DNA of 64,000 bases from Henriciella sp. GTDB lineage: Bacteria; Pseudomonadota; Alphaproteobacteria; Caulobacterales; Hyphomonadaceae. The notes beneath the pieces were generated by a model. It saw only the letters and a list, made by a program, of their open reading frames with translations, ran no database searches and was not told the origin of the DNA. Positions 47,224 through 55,935 of the stretch are shown here, one piece after another. Where the stretch lies: NCBI RefSeq assembly GCF_029936995.1, contig NZ_JAPYRE010000001.1:558001-622000 (forward strand). Direction: 5' to 3'. Every line of letters begins with the position of its first letter. Position 1 is the first letter of the stretch. The position numbers were made by a program, and so were the translations under genes.

Positions 47224-47874
47224 ATGCTGACAATGACCCGCAGGAATCTGGGCCTCGCCTCTGGCATGGCCGCAGCCGTCGCGTTGAGTGCGGCCGCCCT
47301 TATTGCCTTTTCCGCCGAAGCGAGCCCGGCCGCCGAACCGGGCGCAACGGCACCGGCTTTCACCGGAACGACCACGAGTGGTGAAACCGTCTCCTTGTCC
47401 GACTATGCAGGTAAGACGGTCATTCTCGAATGGACGAATGATGGCTGCCCCTTTGTCCAGAAACACTATGCAGAGCCGCCGAAGAACATGCAGGGGCTTC
47501 AGGAGCAGGCTGCCAGCGACGACATCGTCTGGCTTCAGATCATTTCCTCGGCGCCTGGCAAGCAGGGGCATGTCAGCGCTGAAAAGGCTGAAGCCATCAA
47601 TGCGGACCGTGATGCCAGCCCGACGCATGTGATTCTCGATCCGTCTGGCGATATCGGACGCAAGTATGATGCGACGGCGACGCCGCATATGTTTGTCATC
47701 GAACCGGATCAGGAGATCGCCTATGCGGGCGCCATCGATTCCATTCGCTCGGCGCGTGTCGAGGATATCGAGACAGCTGACAATTATGTCCGTGATGCGC
47801 TGGAGGCGCTTAAGGCAGGTGAGCCGGTCGAGGTGGCCTCGACCAAGGCCTATGGCTGCTCAGTGAAATACTAA
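47224..47874 (+). CDS. Redoxin/thioredoxin-like periplasmic protein with one active cysteine
   Basis: The 216-residue protein has a signal peptide (LGLASGMAAAVALSAAALIAF), then an AhpC/TSA-like redoxin domain: TAPAFTGTTTSGETVSLSDYAGKTVILEW, the single cysteine Cys75 in NDGCPFVQKHY, and SPTHVILDPSGDIGRKYDATATPHMFVI. A 1-Cys site suggests a peroxiredoxin-like reductant served by DsbD. It lies directly downstream of dsbD with AGGAG 8 nt before the ATG at 47224. Its mature-domain start is inferred. Confidence 0.85.
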   Translation: MLTMTRRNLGLASGMAAAVALSAAALIAFSAEASPAAEPGATAPAFTGTTTSGETVSLSDYAGKTVILEWTNDGCPFVQKHYAEPPKNMQGLQEQAASDDIVWLQIISSAPGKQGHVSAEKAEAINADRDASPTHVILDPSGDIGRKYDATATPHMFVIEPDQEIAYAGAIDSIRSARVEDIETADNYVRDALEALKAGEPVEVASTKAYGCSVKY

Positions 47875-47898
47875 CGATACAGCTACAGAGTTCAGCAA

Positions 47899-47927
47899 AA
47901 AGCCGTCAGCCTTGTGCTGACGGCTTT
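47899..47927 (+). terminator. Intrinsic terminator between the redoxin gene and its convergent neighbour
   Basis: Perfect 12-bp arms AAAGCCGTCAGC (47899-47910) and GCTGACGGCTTT (47916-47927) with a 5-nt loop, followed by a T-rich tail. It lies between convergent genes, so it may act on both strands. Confidence 0.85.
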
Positions 47928-47938
47928 CTCTTATCTGG

Positions 47939-48466
47939 CTACTGGATGCGCTTAACACGGAAGAAACGGCCGTTATCGAGCTGCATACGGTAGCTGCCCA
48001 GGGCAGCGGACTTCACCGTCGCATTCTCGACGCCGATCTTCTTCGAGTAATAAACCGATGTTGTGTCGACCTGCTGCCAGACCTGGCCATTATCCAGATA
48101 CACGACGAAATCTCCATTCGGGGTCTGTGAAATACGCGACACCCTTGCGGTCTGCTCTTTCAGCTCATCATCATCACCGCCGCTGAACATGGACGAGGCG
48201 AAGTTCGGCAGGCTGGGGATCGAGAAACCGAAAGAGTCCCGTTTGACCTTCTCGACCTCATCACGTGTGACCGTGACGACCTCACCGGCTTCCTCAGCCG
48301 ATTTCAGCCGGCCGACGGCCGCATCGTAGCAGGCCAGCCTTTCGGCATCGCCCGAGATGTCGGCGCAGGCGTAGACGTCATCTGTCGACGCGGACTGGGT
48401 GTCCTGTGCCGCGGCTGGCAAAGTCATGCCCATCAGGGCCCCGGCGATAAGCAGACTGTGTCGCAT
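47939..48466 (-). CDS. Small periplasmic protein with cysteine pair
   Basis: The 175-residue protein has a signal peptide (MRHSLLIAGALMGMTLPAAA). A CADISGDAERLACYDAAVGRL stretch follows, common to many alphaproteobacterial periplasmic proteins, and suggests a disulfide. The C-terminal half is rich in beta-strand-like sequence (FVVYLDNGQVWQQVD). Function unknown. It is convergent with the redoxin gene. Confidence 0.7.
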   Translation of the reverse strand: MRHSLLIAGALMGMTLPAAAQDTQSASTDDVYACADISGDAERLACYDAAVGRLKSAEEAGEVVTVTRDEVEKVKRDSFGFSIPSLPNFASSMFSGGDDDELKEQTARVSRISQTPNGDFVVYLDNGQVWQQVDTTSVYYSKKIGVENATVKSAALGSYRMQLDNGRFFRVKRIQ

Positions 48467-48573
48467 TCTCGTTCATCTCCCGCTCAACTGTTCCGCTCTA
48501 TCTTTCCAAGAACGGACTTGTCTGAAACACTATGAACAGACCTGACAGGATGGGAAAGTCACAGGAACACATG

Positions 48574-50238
48574 ATGAAATCAATCAAGACTTCGCTTCTG
48601 GGGGCTGCTGCTGCAGCCACAATGCTCACATTGGCGGCCTGCGGAGGTGGAGGCGGAACGTCCGGCGGCGATGATGCCTCTGTCCTGCGCCGCGGCATTT
48701 CCGCGAAAGTCGATACGCTGGATCCGCATCGCTCATCAGCGAAGTGGGAGAATATCGTCATCGCCGACATGTTCATGGGGCTCATGCAGTCTGCCGCTGA
48801 CAATGAACCGATCCCTGGTGTGGCCGAGGACTGGCAGGTCAGTGATGACGGCCTGACCTGGACGTTCGATCTGAAGGAAACGGTCTGGTCGGATGGTGAA
48901 CCGCTGACGGCGGAGGATTTCGTCTATGCGTTCCGCCGCATTCAGGATCCTGCGCTTGCCTCGCAGTACTCCTCACTCCTCTACATCGTGAAGAATGCCC
49001 GGCAGGTGAATGCAGGAGAGCTGCCGCCGGAAGAGCTCGGCGTGCGCGCGCTTGATGATTACACGTTCGAGATTACGCTTGAGCAGCCCGCCCCATACCT
49101 GCTCGGCCTGCTGACCCATTATACGACCTATCCTGTGCCCAAGCACATCGTGGAGCAGTATGGCGAAGCCTGGATCCAGCCGGAGAATATCGAGGTCAAT
49201 GGGGCCTACAAGCTTGCCTACTGGCGAACCGGCGACCAGCTCGTGGCGGAGAAGAACCCACAGTTCAACGAAGCGGACTCTGTGTGCTTCGACCGTGTGG
49301 CCTACTACGAGATCGAGGATGCCGCCGCTGTCGAGCGCAAGATCGAAGCCGGCGACATGGATATCAATAACGGGTTCGATGGCGGCCGCGCCGAGGAGCT
49401 CGAAAAGAAATTTCCCGGCTGGGTCCGCACGACGCCAGGCCTGATCACGACCTATTGGAGCTTCAATTCAAGTCAGGAGCCGTTTGACGATGTGCGCGTA
49501 CGCAAGGCGCTTTCACTTGCGCTCGACCGTGAGTTTATCGTCAACAAGGTTCTCACGCCCGGCTATATTCCGGCCTATGCGTTCGTTCCGCCAAAAATCA
49601 GCAATTACAATGTGGACCGCCCTGAGGTGAGCTTCGCCGACATGCCGCGCGAAGAACGGCTCGAGCAGGCGCGTACGCTGCTCGGAGAGGCGGGGTTTGG
49701 CCCCGACAATCCGTTGACATTCGAGTTCATCCACCGCTCAACGGATGACAATCCCAAGGCGGCACCGGTCGCCCAGGCCAACTGGGAAGAGATTGCTCCC
49801 TGGGTTAACGCGGAAATCCTCCGCCAGGACACCAAGGTCCTGTATGCCCGTCTGCGCCAGGCTGATTTCGAGGTCGCTGACGGGGCCTGGGTGGCGGACT
49901 TCGATGACCCGATCAATTTCCTGTATCTGCTCGATTCCGAGACCGGCCAGCAGAACTATGGCCGCTATGGCAACGCGGAATATGATGCCCTGTTGCAGCA
50001 GGCGAGCCGCACACGTGACCTTGAGCAGCGGGCGGAGATTTTCGCGGAAGCGGAAAAGCTGATGCTGGAGGATTATCCGATTACGCCAATGTGGGTGCAG
50101 GTCACGAAGAACCTGGTCGACCCGGAGCTCACGGGCTGGGAAGAAAATGCCCAGGACAACCACCTGTCACGGTGGCTCTGCCGTCCGGGTGCGGACTCCG
50201 GAGAGACCGAGGTTGCCGACGACGCTTCGGCGGAATAA
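48574..50238 (+). CDS. Oligopeptide-binding lipoprotein (SBP_bac_5 family)
   Basis: The 554-residue solute-binding protein has a lipobox LTLAACG (Cys near 21), then the SBP_bac_5 fold: DTLDPHRSSAKWENIVIADMF and SDDGLTWTFDLKETVWSDGEPLTAEDFVYAFRRI, later DVRVRKALSLALDREFIV and NPLTFEFIHRSTDDN. It should bind oligopeptides in the periplasm. No ABC permease or ATPase gene is adjacent, so it must serve transporters encoded elsewhere. The ATG at 48574 has AGGA 7 nt upstream; 48571 is an alternative. Confidence 0.9.
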   Translation: MKSIKTSLLGAAAAATMLTLAACGGGGGTSGGDDASVLRRGISAKVDTLDPHRSSAKWENIVIADMFMGLMQSAADNEPIPGVAEDWQVSDDGLTWTFDLKETVWSDGEPLTAEDFVYAFRRIQDPALASQYSSLLYIVKNARQVNAGELPPEELGVRALDDYTFEITLEQPAPYLLGLLTHYTTYPVPKHIVEQYGEAWIQPENIEVNGAYKLAYWRTGDQLVAEKNPQFNEADSVCFDRVAYYEIEDAAAVERKIEAGDMDINNGFDGGRAEELEKKFPGWVRTTPGLITTYWSFNSSQEPFDDVRVRKALSLALDREFIVNKVLTPGYIPAYAFVPPKISNYNVDRPEVSFADMPREERLEQARTLLGEAGFGPDNPLTFEFIHRSTDDNPKAAPVAQANWEEIAPWVNAEILRQDTKVLYARLRQADFEVADGAWVADFDDPINFLYLLDSETGQQNYGRYGNAEYDALLQQASRTRDLEQRAEIFAEAEKLMLEDYPITPMWVQVTKNLVDPELTGWEENAQDNHLSRWLCRPGADSGETEVADDASAE

Positions 50239-50265
50239 CTTGCCGGCCCTTGCGGGGGAGGGGCG

Positions 50266-51234
50266 ATGTCAAACGAATTGGAGACGGCGGGACTGGCGTC
50301 GGCCGGCGGCCTTTCGCCGGGTGGCCGGGCAGATTTGTCCGGCCAGCCATGCCGGAATTGCGGGGAGCGTGTCGAGCAACGCCACTGTCCGCACTGTGGA
50401 CAGCTGGCAGCCAGTTATCATCGGCCTTTCTTCGCCCTGATCGCAGAAAGCATTTCCGACAGCCTGGCGCTTGACGGGCGTGTTGCCCGAACCCTGCCGC
50501 TACTCTTGTTCCGGCCGGGCGTCCTTACAAAGCGGTATATCGGTGGCAGGCGCGCACGATTCGTCCCGCCTTTCCGGCTGTTCCTGCTGTCCAGCCTCCT
50601 TTTCTACTTCGTCAGTTTCGCCTTTCTCGGGCAGGCCGACTGGCTGAAGACCGGGACATCACTCGACTCGGCGCCAGGCTTGAGCGCGGAGGAACGCTCC
50701 GAGCTGGAAGAGCTGGGAATAGGCACGGAGACGGTGCCTCCGCCAGATGCGCCAGACCAGGCAGAGCCGGCCCGTCCGGCCGAAGCGGCGGGGCCTGCAG
50801 TCGCGAATGAAGCGGAAGAACGTATCCGGCGGGTGGCGCAGAATCCGCGGCTTTTCCTGGCCACGGTCAAGACATGGGCGCCCCGGCTCAGCCTGCTATT
50901 TGTTCCACTTACGATGCTGGCCCTGACGCTCATGTATTTCTGGCGGCGGCGTGTCTATGTCTACGATCACGCAATTCATGCGCTCCATCTGCATTCATGG
51001 ATATATATGGCCGCGACTGCCGCGATTGGCATGGGGTGGCTGCTCGGGGCCGGGGTGGCAACAATTGCATTCCTCTGCGCGCTGCCAGTCTATGTGTTTT
51101 TCAGCCTGCGTTCTGCTTACGGTTCAGGCATTGTCTCCAGCTTTGCGCGGACCCTTCTGATTGGACTGTTCTGGTTTGTTTCTATGGTGGCTCTCGTCGC
51201 TGGAGTTGTGGTGGCAAGCGTACTTGAAATGTGA
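50266..51234 (+). CDS. DUF3667 membrane protein with zinc-ribbon
   Basis: The 322-residue protein has an N-terminal zinc ribbon (PCRNCGERVEQRHCPHCGQ) and DUF3667 features: LDGRVARTLPLLLFRPGVLTKRYIGGRRARFVPPFRLFL. Three to five membrane helices follow. The function of DUF3667 is not established. The start has GGAGGGGCG directly upstream. It has no clear partner, and the next gene lies over 300 nt away. Confidence 0.84.
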   Translation: MSNELETAGLASAGGLSPGGRADLSGQPCRNCGERVEQRHCPHCGQLAASYHRPFFALIAESISDSLALDGRVARTLPLLLFRPGVLTKRYIGGRRARFVPPFRLFLLSSLLFYFVSFAFLGQADWLKTGTSLDSAPGLSAEERSELEELGIGTETVPPPDAPDQAEPARPAEAAGPAVANEAEERIRRVAQNPRLFLATVKTWAPRLSLLFVPLTMLALTLMYFWRRRVYVYDHAIHALHLHSWIYMAATAAIGMGWLLGAGVATIAFLCALPVYVFFSLRSAYGSGIVSSFARTLLIGLFWFVSMVALVAGVVVASVLEM

Positions 51235-51558
51235 CCTCCGGGTTTGCCGGAAAGTGCGGGGAATCACCGATAGCCACTCATTATTATATCGAAGTAGATT
51301 ATTAACCTGTTGCCCAATTTTCCGCCTTAGGTGTCGATTCTGAGACAAGAATGCCACACCCGACAAAATTACTTCACATTTCAGACAAGAAGTCGTTGAC
51401 CTCGACCGTCTCTGTTTTCATGCCTGATGGCAGTCGTGGGCGCTCGTGCCTACGCGAAACGGAATTGCCCAGGGGTCAGGCATATTGGGAAGGAAATTTC
51501 TTTCTAGCCAAATGACAGGGCACCTCATTCTGCCAATGAGTTAAATTGGAGGTTCCTC
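51235..51558. other. 324-nt upstream region of the TonB-dependent receptor
   Basis: No coding region is evident. Two GANTC sites are present (GAATC near 51271 and GATTC near 51334), and a TTAACC (CtrA half-site-like) near 51303. A ribosome-binding site GGAGG lies 6 nt before the receptor's GTG start. The length suggests a regulated promoter with a long leader, but I cannot identify a riboswitch or a Fur-like box. Confidence 0.5.
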
Positions 51559-54500
51559 GTGGACACTAAAATTTTGAGAAAGCATTTGCTTTCATCCGCG
51601 TTCGCCGCGGGTGTGGCTGCAACAATGTTTGCAGCCCCGGCAATTGCACAGGAAGACAATGCCGAGAGCGTTGAGACCGTTCCGGCGCAGGAAGACGAAG
51701 TTGCGCGTCAGGAAACAGTGGTCGTCACCGGCTCGCTGATTCCTTCGTCGGGTAACCTTGTCGCGACCAGCCCGGTCACGGAAATCGGCGCCGAAGAGTT
51801 TGACATTCGCGGCTCGCTGAAAGCCGAAGACCTGGTGAACACGCTGCCGCAGGCTTTTGGTGCCCAGGGTTCCAACCTCGCGAACGGTGGTACAGGTACA
51901 GCCTCCATCAACCTGCGTGGCCTCGGGTCTTCCCGCACGCTGGTCCTGATGAACGGCCGTCGCCTGCCTTATGGCTCGCTCAACATCGCAGCGCCTGACG
52001 TCAACTCGATCCCGACCCAGATGGTCGAGCGTGTCGACGTTCTGACCGGTGGTGCTTCGGCGACTTACGGCTCCGACGCTATTTCCGGCGTTGTGAACTT
52101 CGTCATGAACGACGATTTCGAAGGCTTCCGTATCGACTCGAACTACTCGTTCTACCAGCACAACAATGACGGTGAGCTCCAAGGGCTTCTGGAAGAGTAC
52201 TCTTCGATCAACCCGAGCCAGTTCCGCGTGCCATCAGGTAGCACGGTCGACGGCGAAGCAGTTGACATCACGATCATGGCTGGCGGCGACTTCGACAATG
52301 GTCGCGGCCACGTGTCGGCATATGCTGGCTATCAGAACGTGAATGAAATTCTCCAGGGTGATCGCGATTACTCACAATGTGCGCTTGGCACGCGTGCTGA
52401 TGGTACACAGTTTGACTGTGTCGGTTCAGGCACGAACCAGTTCACGAACCTGCTTTCACTCGGCGGCACTCTGCCGGACGGCTCTTGGGGTCGCGTGAAC
52501 CCGGACACGGGTGAGTTCATTCCACGGAACTTCACGTCCGACACGTTCAACTTCAACCCGTTCAACCACTTCCAGCGTCCGAACGAGAAGTACAACTTCG
52601 GTACGTTCATCAACTATGACATCACCGATAATATTGAAGCCTATGGCGAGTTCATGTTCATCCAGAACGAGACGAACTCCCAGATCGCGCCATCCGGTGT
52701 GTTCGGCTATGGTGTCGCTGGCGGCGATGGTGGTCTGAACTGTGACAACCCGTTCTTCTCTGACCAGCAGAGAGACTATATCGGCTGTACGGGTCTCGCA
52801 CCTGACGCTGTTGTCGGCGTTGGCGACTACCTCGCCCTGCGCCGGAATGTCGAAGGCGGTCCGCGTAACAACGACATCCGTCACCAGACCTTCCGCAATG
52901 TCATCGGCATCCGTGGTGAGCTCGAAGACACGTCTGTTGGTTATGACCTCTACGCCTCCTTCTCTAAGGTCGTGCGTTCGGAGACCTACAATAACGATCT
53001 TTCCATCCGTAAGCTGACCAACGCCTTGTATGCGGTTCCGGATGGGGCAGGCGGTGTTGCCTGTAACATCAACGTTGATGCTGACCCGACCAATGACGAT
53101 CCGTCCTGTGCCCCGTACGACATCTGGTCCGGCAATGGACCGTCGCAGGCTGCCCTGGACTATGTCGTGTCTCCGCTCAACCGGAATGGCGATACAACCC
53201 AGACCGTGATCTCCGGCAAGATGTTCGGTTCGATGAGTGACTGGGGTATCTCTTCGCCGATGGCCGCTGAAGCACCAGGCTGGGCCTTCGGTGCCGAGTA
53301 TCGCCGTGATACGATCGACTCCAACCCGGATGCGGCCTTCCAGTCCGGTGACGGTGCTGGTCAGGGTGGTCCGACGAACGCGATCGCTGGCGCTCAGAAC
53401 GTTGTCGACGTCTTCGCCGAGCTGGACGTCCCGCTCGTCCAGGAGCGTCCAGGTGTCTACGACCTGAACCTCGACCTCGCTTACCGGAAGTCGTTCTACG
53501 ACAATTTCGATACCGATGCGTACAAGGTCGGCCTGGGCTATGCCCCGACCACGGACATCCGCTTCCGCGGCTCGTTCCAGCGCTCGGTCCGCGCGGCGAA
53601 CATCTTCGAGCTGTTCTCCCCGCAATCGATCACGCTGTTTGACCTCGATGATGGTGATCCATGTGGTGGTCCTAACCCGACCTTCACGCAAGCCCAGTGT
53701 GCGAACACCGGTCTTGATCCGGCAAACTATGGTTCTGTCGCGCTTATCAACCCGGCTGGTCAGTACAACACGCTTGCTGGTGGTAACCCGGATCTTCAGC
53801 CTGAAGAATCCGATACCTACACGGTCGGCTTCGTTGCTACGCCGAGCTTCATTGATGGCCTGACGCTTTCTGTCGACTATTTCGACATTGAGGTTGAAGG
53901 TTACATCAACACAGTGCCGCAGGAAGTTTCCCTGCAGCAGTGTGGTCTGACAGGCGACTCCTTCTTCTGTTCGCTCGTCAACCGCGGTGCCGGTGGTACG
54001 CTCTGGGCAAGCCAGACCGGCTTCGTCACGGCGACCAACGTCAACACGGGTAGCCTCGCGACCAGTGGTTTCGACATCCAGGGTAACTATACCTACGATG
54101 CTGGCAACGCTGGTATGTTCAACTTCGACTATGTCGGTACGATCCTGGAAAGCCTGGAAGTCCAGTCACTTCCGGACGCCAGCGTGACACCGCCGTTCGA
54201 CTGTGCCGGCATGTATGCAGGCCGCTGCCAGACGAACTTCGGCACGGGTGCAAACCCGGAATACCGTCACAAGGCCAGCGTCACCTGGGCGCCGGTTGGC
54301 GGCAAGCTTTCGGTCACCGGTACGTGGCGTTATTATGCTGAGGTGACTCAGGACAACGCGGATCCGGATCCGATCAACGCCAAGCTGGACGAGCAGAACT
54401 ATCTCGACCTGTCGGGCCGCTACCAGCTGCTCGAGAACATGTCGGTCCGTGCTGGTGTCAACAACATCACGGACGAAGATCCGCCGCTGTCCTCCGTCGT

Positions 54501-54591
54501 TGGTACGGCACCGGGTAACGGCAACACCTATCCGCAAGTGTACGACTCCTTCGGTCGTTACGTCTTCCTGGGTGCCACGCTGGACTTCTAA
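51559..54591 (+). CDS. TonB-dependent outer-membrane receptor
   Basis: This 1010-residue receptor has a signal peptide (KHLLSSAFAAGVAATMFAAPAIAQ), a TonB-box-like QETVVVTGS, a plug domain with INLRGLGSSRTLVLMNGRRLP and VDVLTGGASATYGSDAISGVVNF, then a long beta-barrel ending FGRYVFLGATLDF with the terminal Phe expected for outer-membrane targeting. It is long for the family, as in glycan/peptide-uptake receptors. Codon use differs from the neighbours: a sustained preference for GGT, ACC and AAC suggests high expression. A GTG start has GGAGG 6 nt upstream. The nutrient is unknown. A terminator follows. Confidence 0.95.
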   Translation: MDTKILRKHLLSSAFAAGVAATMFAAPAIAQEDNAESVETVPAQEDEVARQETVVVTGSLIPSSGNLVATSPVTEIGAEEFDIRGSLKAEDLVNTLPQAFGAQGSNLANGGTGTASINLRGLGSSRTLVLMNGRRLPYGSLNIAAPDVNSIPTQMVERVDVLTGGASATYGSDAISGVVNFVMNDDFEGFRIDSNYSFYQHNNDGELQGLLEEYSSINPSQFRVPSGSTVDGEAVDITIMAGGDFDNGRGHVSAYAGYQNVNEILQGDRDYSQCALGTRADGTQFDCVGSGTNQFTNLLSLGGTLPDGSWGRVNPDTGEFIPRNFTSDTFNFNPFNHFQRPNEKYNFGTFINYDITDNIEAYGEFMFIQNETNSQIAPSGVFGYGVAGGDGGLNCDNPFFSDQQRDYIGCTGLAPDAVVGVGDYLALRRNVEGGPRNNDIRHQTFRNVIGIRGELEDTSVGYDLYASFSKVVRSETYNNDLSIRKLTNALYAVPDGAGGVACNINVDADPTNDDPSCAPYDIWSGNGPSQAALDYVVSPLNRNGDTTQTVISGKMFGSMSDWGISSPMAAEAPGWAFGAEYRRDTIDSNPDAAFQSGDGAGQGGPTNAIAGAQNVVDVFAELDVPLVQERPGVYDLNLDLAYRKSFYDNFDTDAYKVGLGYAPTTDIRFRGSFQRSVRAANIFELFSPQSITLFDLDDGDPCGGPNPTFTQAQCANTGLDPANYGSVALINPAGQYNTLAGGNPDLQPEESDTYTVGFVATPSFIDGLTLSVDYFDIEVEGYINTVPQEVSLQQCGLTGDSFFCSLVNRGAGGTLWASQTGFVTATNVNTGSLATSGFDIQGNYTYDAGNAGMFNFDYVGTILESLEVQSLPDASVTPPFDCAGMYAGRCQTNFGTGANPEYRHKASVTWAPVGGKLSVTGTWRYYAEVTQDNADPDPINAKLDEQNYLDLSGRYQLLENMSVRAGVNNITDEDPPLSSVVGTAPGNGNTYPQVYDSFGRYVFLGATLDF

Positions 54592-54623
54592 GCCAGCTGG
54601 ATATTCCAGAGTGATAAATCAGG

Positions 54624-54652
54624 AAGGGCGGCCTTACGGGGCCGCCCTTTTT
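54624..54652 (+). terminator. Intrinsic terminator after the TonB-dependent receptor
   Basis: Perfect 10-bp arms AAGGGCGGCC (54624-54633) and GGCCGCCCTT (54640-54649), a 6-nt loop, then TTT. It lies just after the receptor's stop. Confidence 0.85.
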
Positions 54653-54694
54653 CTTTGCCGTAACCCGTCATTGCCGTTGGCCGGGCAGAGCGCT

Positions 54695-55441
54695 ATGAGC
54701 GCTTGGGTGACCCGCAACAGGCCCATTCCGAATATCAAGCCCGCTGACGCGGCGTTCATCCGCTCGCTTCTTATCCATGAGGATGCGCAGGTGCTGGCGT
54801 TCAACAAGCCACCCGGTCTTGCGGTCCAGATCGCGGGGGGGCGCGGGCCATCCGTTGATGTCCTGCTCTGGGCATTCGCAAGATCGAACGGCAAGCGGCC
54901 AAGACTTGTCCACCGCATTGATTCCGGCACCTCTGGGGTACTGATTGTCGCGCGCACGCAGCCCGCAGCCGCGTTTCTTTCCGAACAGTTTGCAAAGCGT
55001 CGTGCAAAGAAGACCTATCTCTGCCTTGTTTCCGGTACGTTGCCGTCTGAAGCGGGCGGGACGGTGAGTACGCCGCTCAGGAAAGTCCCGTCAGACCGGG
55101 GGGGCCGTGAAGTGATGATACCTGCGGAATCCGGCCAGAAAGGTGCGCTCGAAGCGGAAACGAACTGGCGTATCCTGGCACGAAGCAGCATGCACGCGCT
55201 GGTCGAGGCCCGTCCCGTCACGGGCCGGATGCACCAGATCCGGGCGCATATGGCGGCCCTCGGCTGCCCGATACGGGGGGACCGGATCTATGGCAGCGGG
55301 AAGTCCTCCGCGCCGCGTCTCATGCTGCATGCCAGCCGGCTGGAGATCGAGCACCCAGAAGGCAGGGGAATGACTCTCCAGGCGCCCGCCCCGGAGGATT
55401 TCCATGTACAGGCTGCGGCAATTGGCCTTGATGTGAATTAG
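54695..55441 (+). CDS. RluA-family pseudouridine synthase
   Basis: The 248-residue enzyme has the RluA catalytic motif HRIDSGTSG (Asp in the active site) with the surrounding LAFNKPPGLAVQ and RPVTGRMHQIRAHM. It lacks an N-terminal S4 domain, unlike the second RluA family gene at 61567, so it may modify a different rRNA/tRNA site. The start at 54695 begins MSAWVTRNRPIPN; longer frames over the receptor end are rejected. Confidence 0.88.
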   Translation: MSAWVTRNRPIPNIKPADAAFIRSLLIHEDAQVLAFNKPPGLAVQIAGGRGPSVDVLLWAFARSNGKRPRLVHRIDSGTSGVLIVARTQPAAAFLSEQFAKRRAKKTYLCLVSGTLPSEAGGTVSTPLRKVPSDRGGREVMIPAESGQKGALEAETNWRILARSSMHALVEARPVTGRMHQIRAHMAALGCPIRGDRIYGSGKSSAPRLMLHASRLEIEHPEGRGMTLQAPAPEDFHVQAAAIGLDVN

Positions 55442-55466
55442 GCCGTTCCGGGAGACAAGGACGCCG

Positions 55467-55877
55467 ATGGACCCGGTGATCCGCCCTGTGAAAACCCGTA
55501 TGCGTTTACCACGCCTTGCGGCCCTGCGGCTGCTGCTCCTGTGTCTCGGCGCCTTTGGCTATACTGTGAACGGCGCGCAGGCGCACATCTATGTCCCCGG
55601 CAGCGAGACGGTAGAGGTCCAGCTTTGCGGCCTGCATGGCGACCGCACCGTGACAATGACATTCGGCGCAGACCAGCCAGCACAGCTGGGCGATGATAGC
55701 TGTTGCGGGCCATGCCTGGCGAGCGCGATTGTCTCAGTCCCGGTCTTCCAGGTGGTCCGTCCCGGCGTGCCGCAGGCCGAGCCGGTCATCCCTCCGCGTG
55801 GCCAACAGCCGGTACTGACCTATTCCATCTGGCCGGGCGCACCGCCCAACGGTCCGCCTCATACCCTTGAAGGATAA
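55467..55877 (+). CDS. Cysteine-rich small periplasmic protein (DUF2946-like)
   Basis: The 136-residue protein has an N-terminal signal (LAALRLLLLCLGAFGYTVNGAQA) and a mature part with VQLCGLHGDRTVTM and DDSCCGPCLA, the paired cysteines being the mark of DUF2946-like proteins. The next gene is a Met/His-rich outer-membrane protein, so metal binding is possible. The ATG at 55467 has AAGGA 5 nt upstream; an inner ATG at 55500 would leave a shorter signal. The family match is tentative. Confidence 0.6.
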   Translation: MDPVIRPVKTRMRLPRLAALRLLLLCLGAFGYTVNGAQAHIYVPGSETVEVQLCGLHGDRTVTMTFGADQPAQLGDDSCCGPCLASAIVSVPVFQVVRPGVPQAEPVIPPRGQQPVLTYSIWPGAPPNGPPHTLEG

Positions 55878-55935
55878 CCAGCCAGACCGCGCCATTCGGG
55901 CGCAGACCCTGATACCTTCAAGGATATATAAGCCT

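Noticed and set aside
52456-53691. 411-residue minus-strand frame opposite the TonB-dependent receptor
   Set aside because: It is a consequence of the strong codon bias of the receptor; the receptor translation is clearly the real protein.
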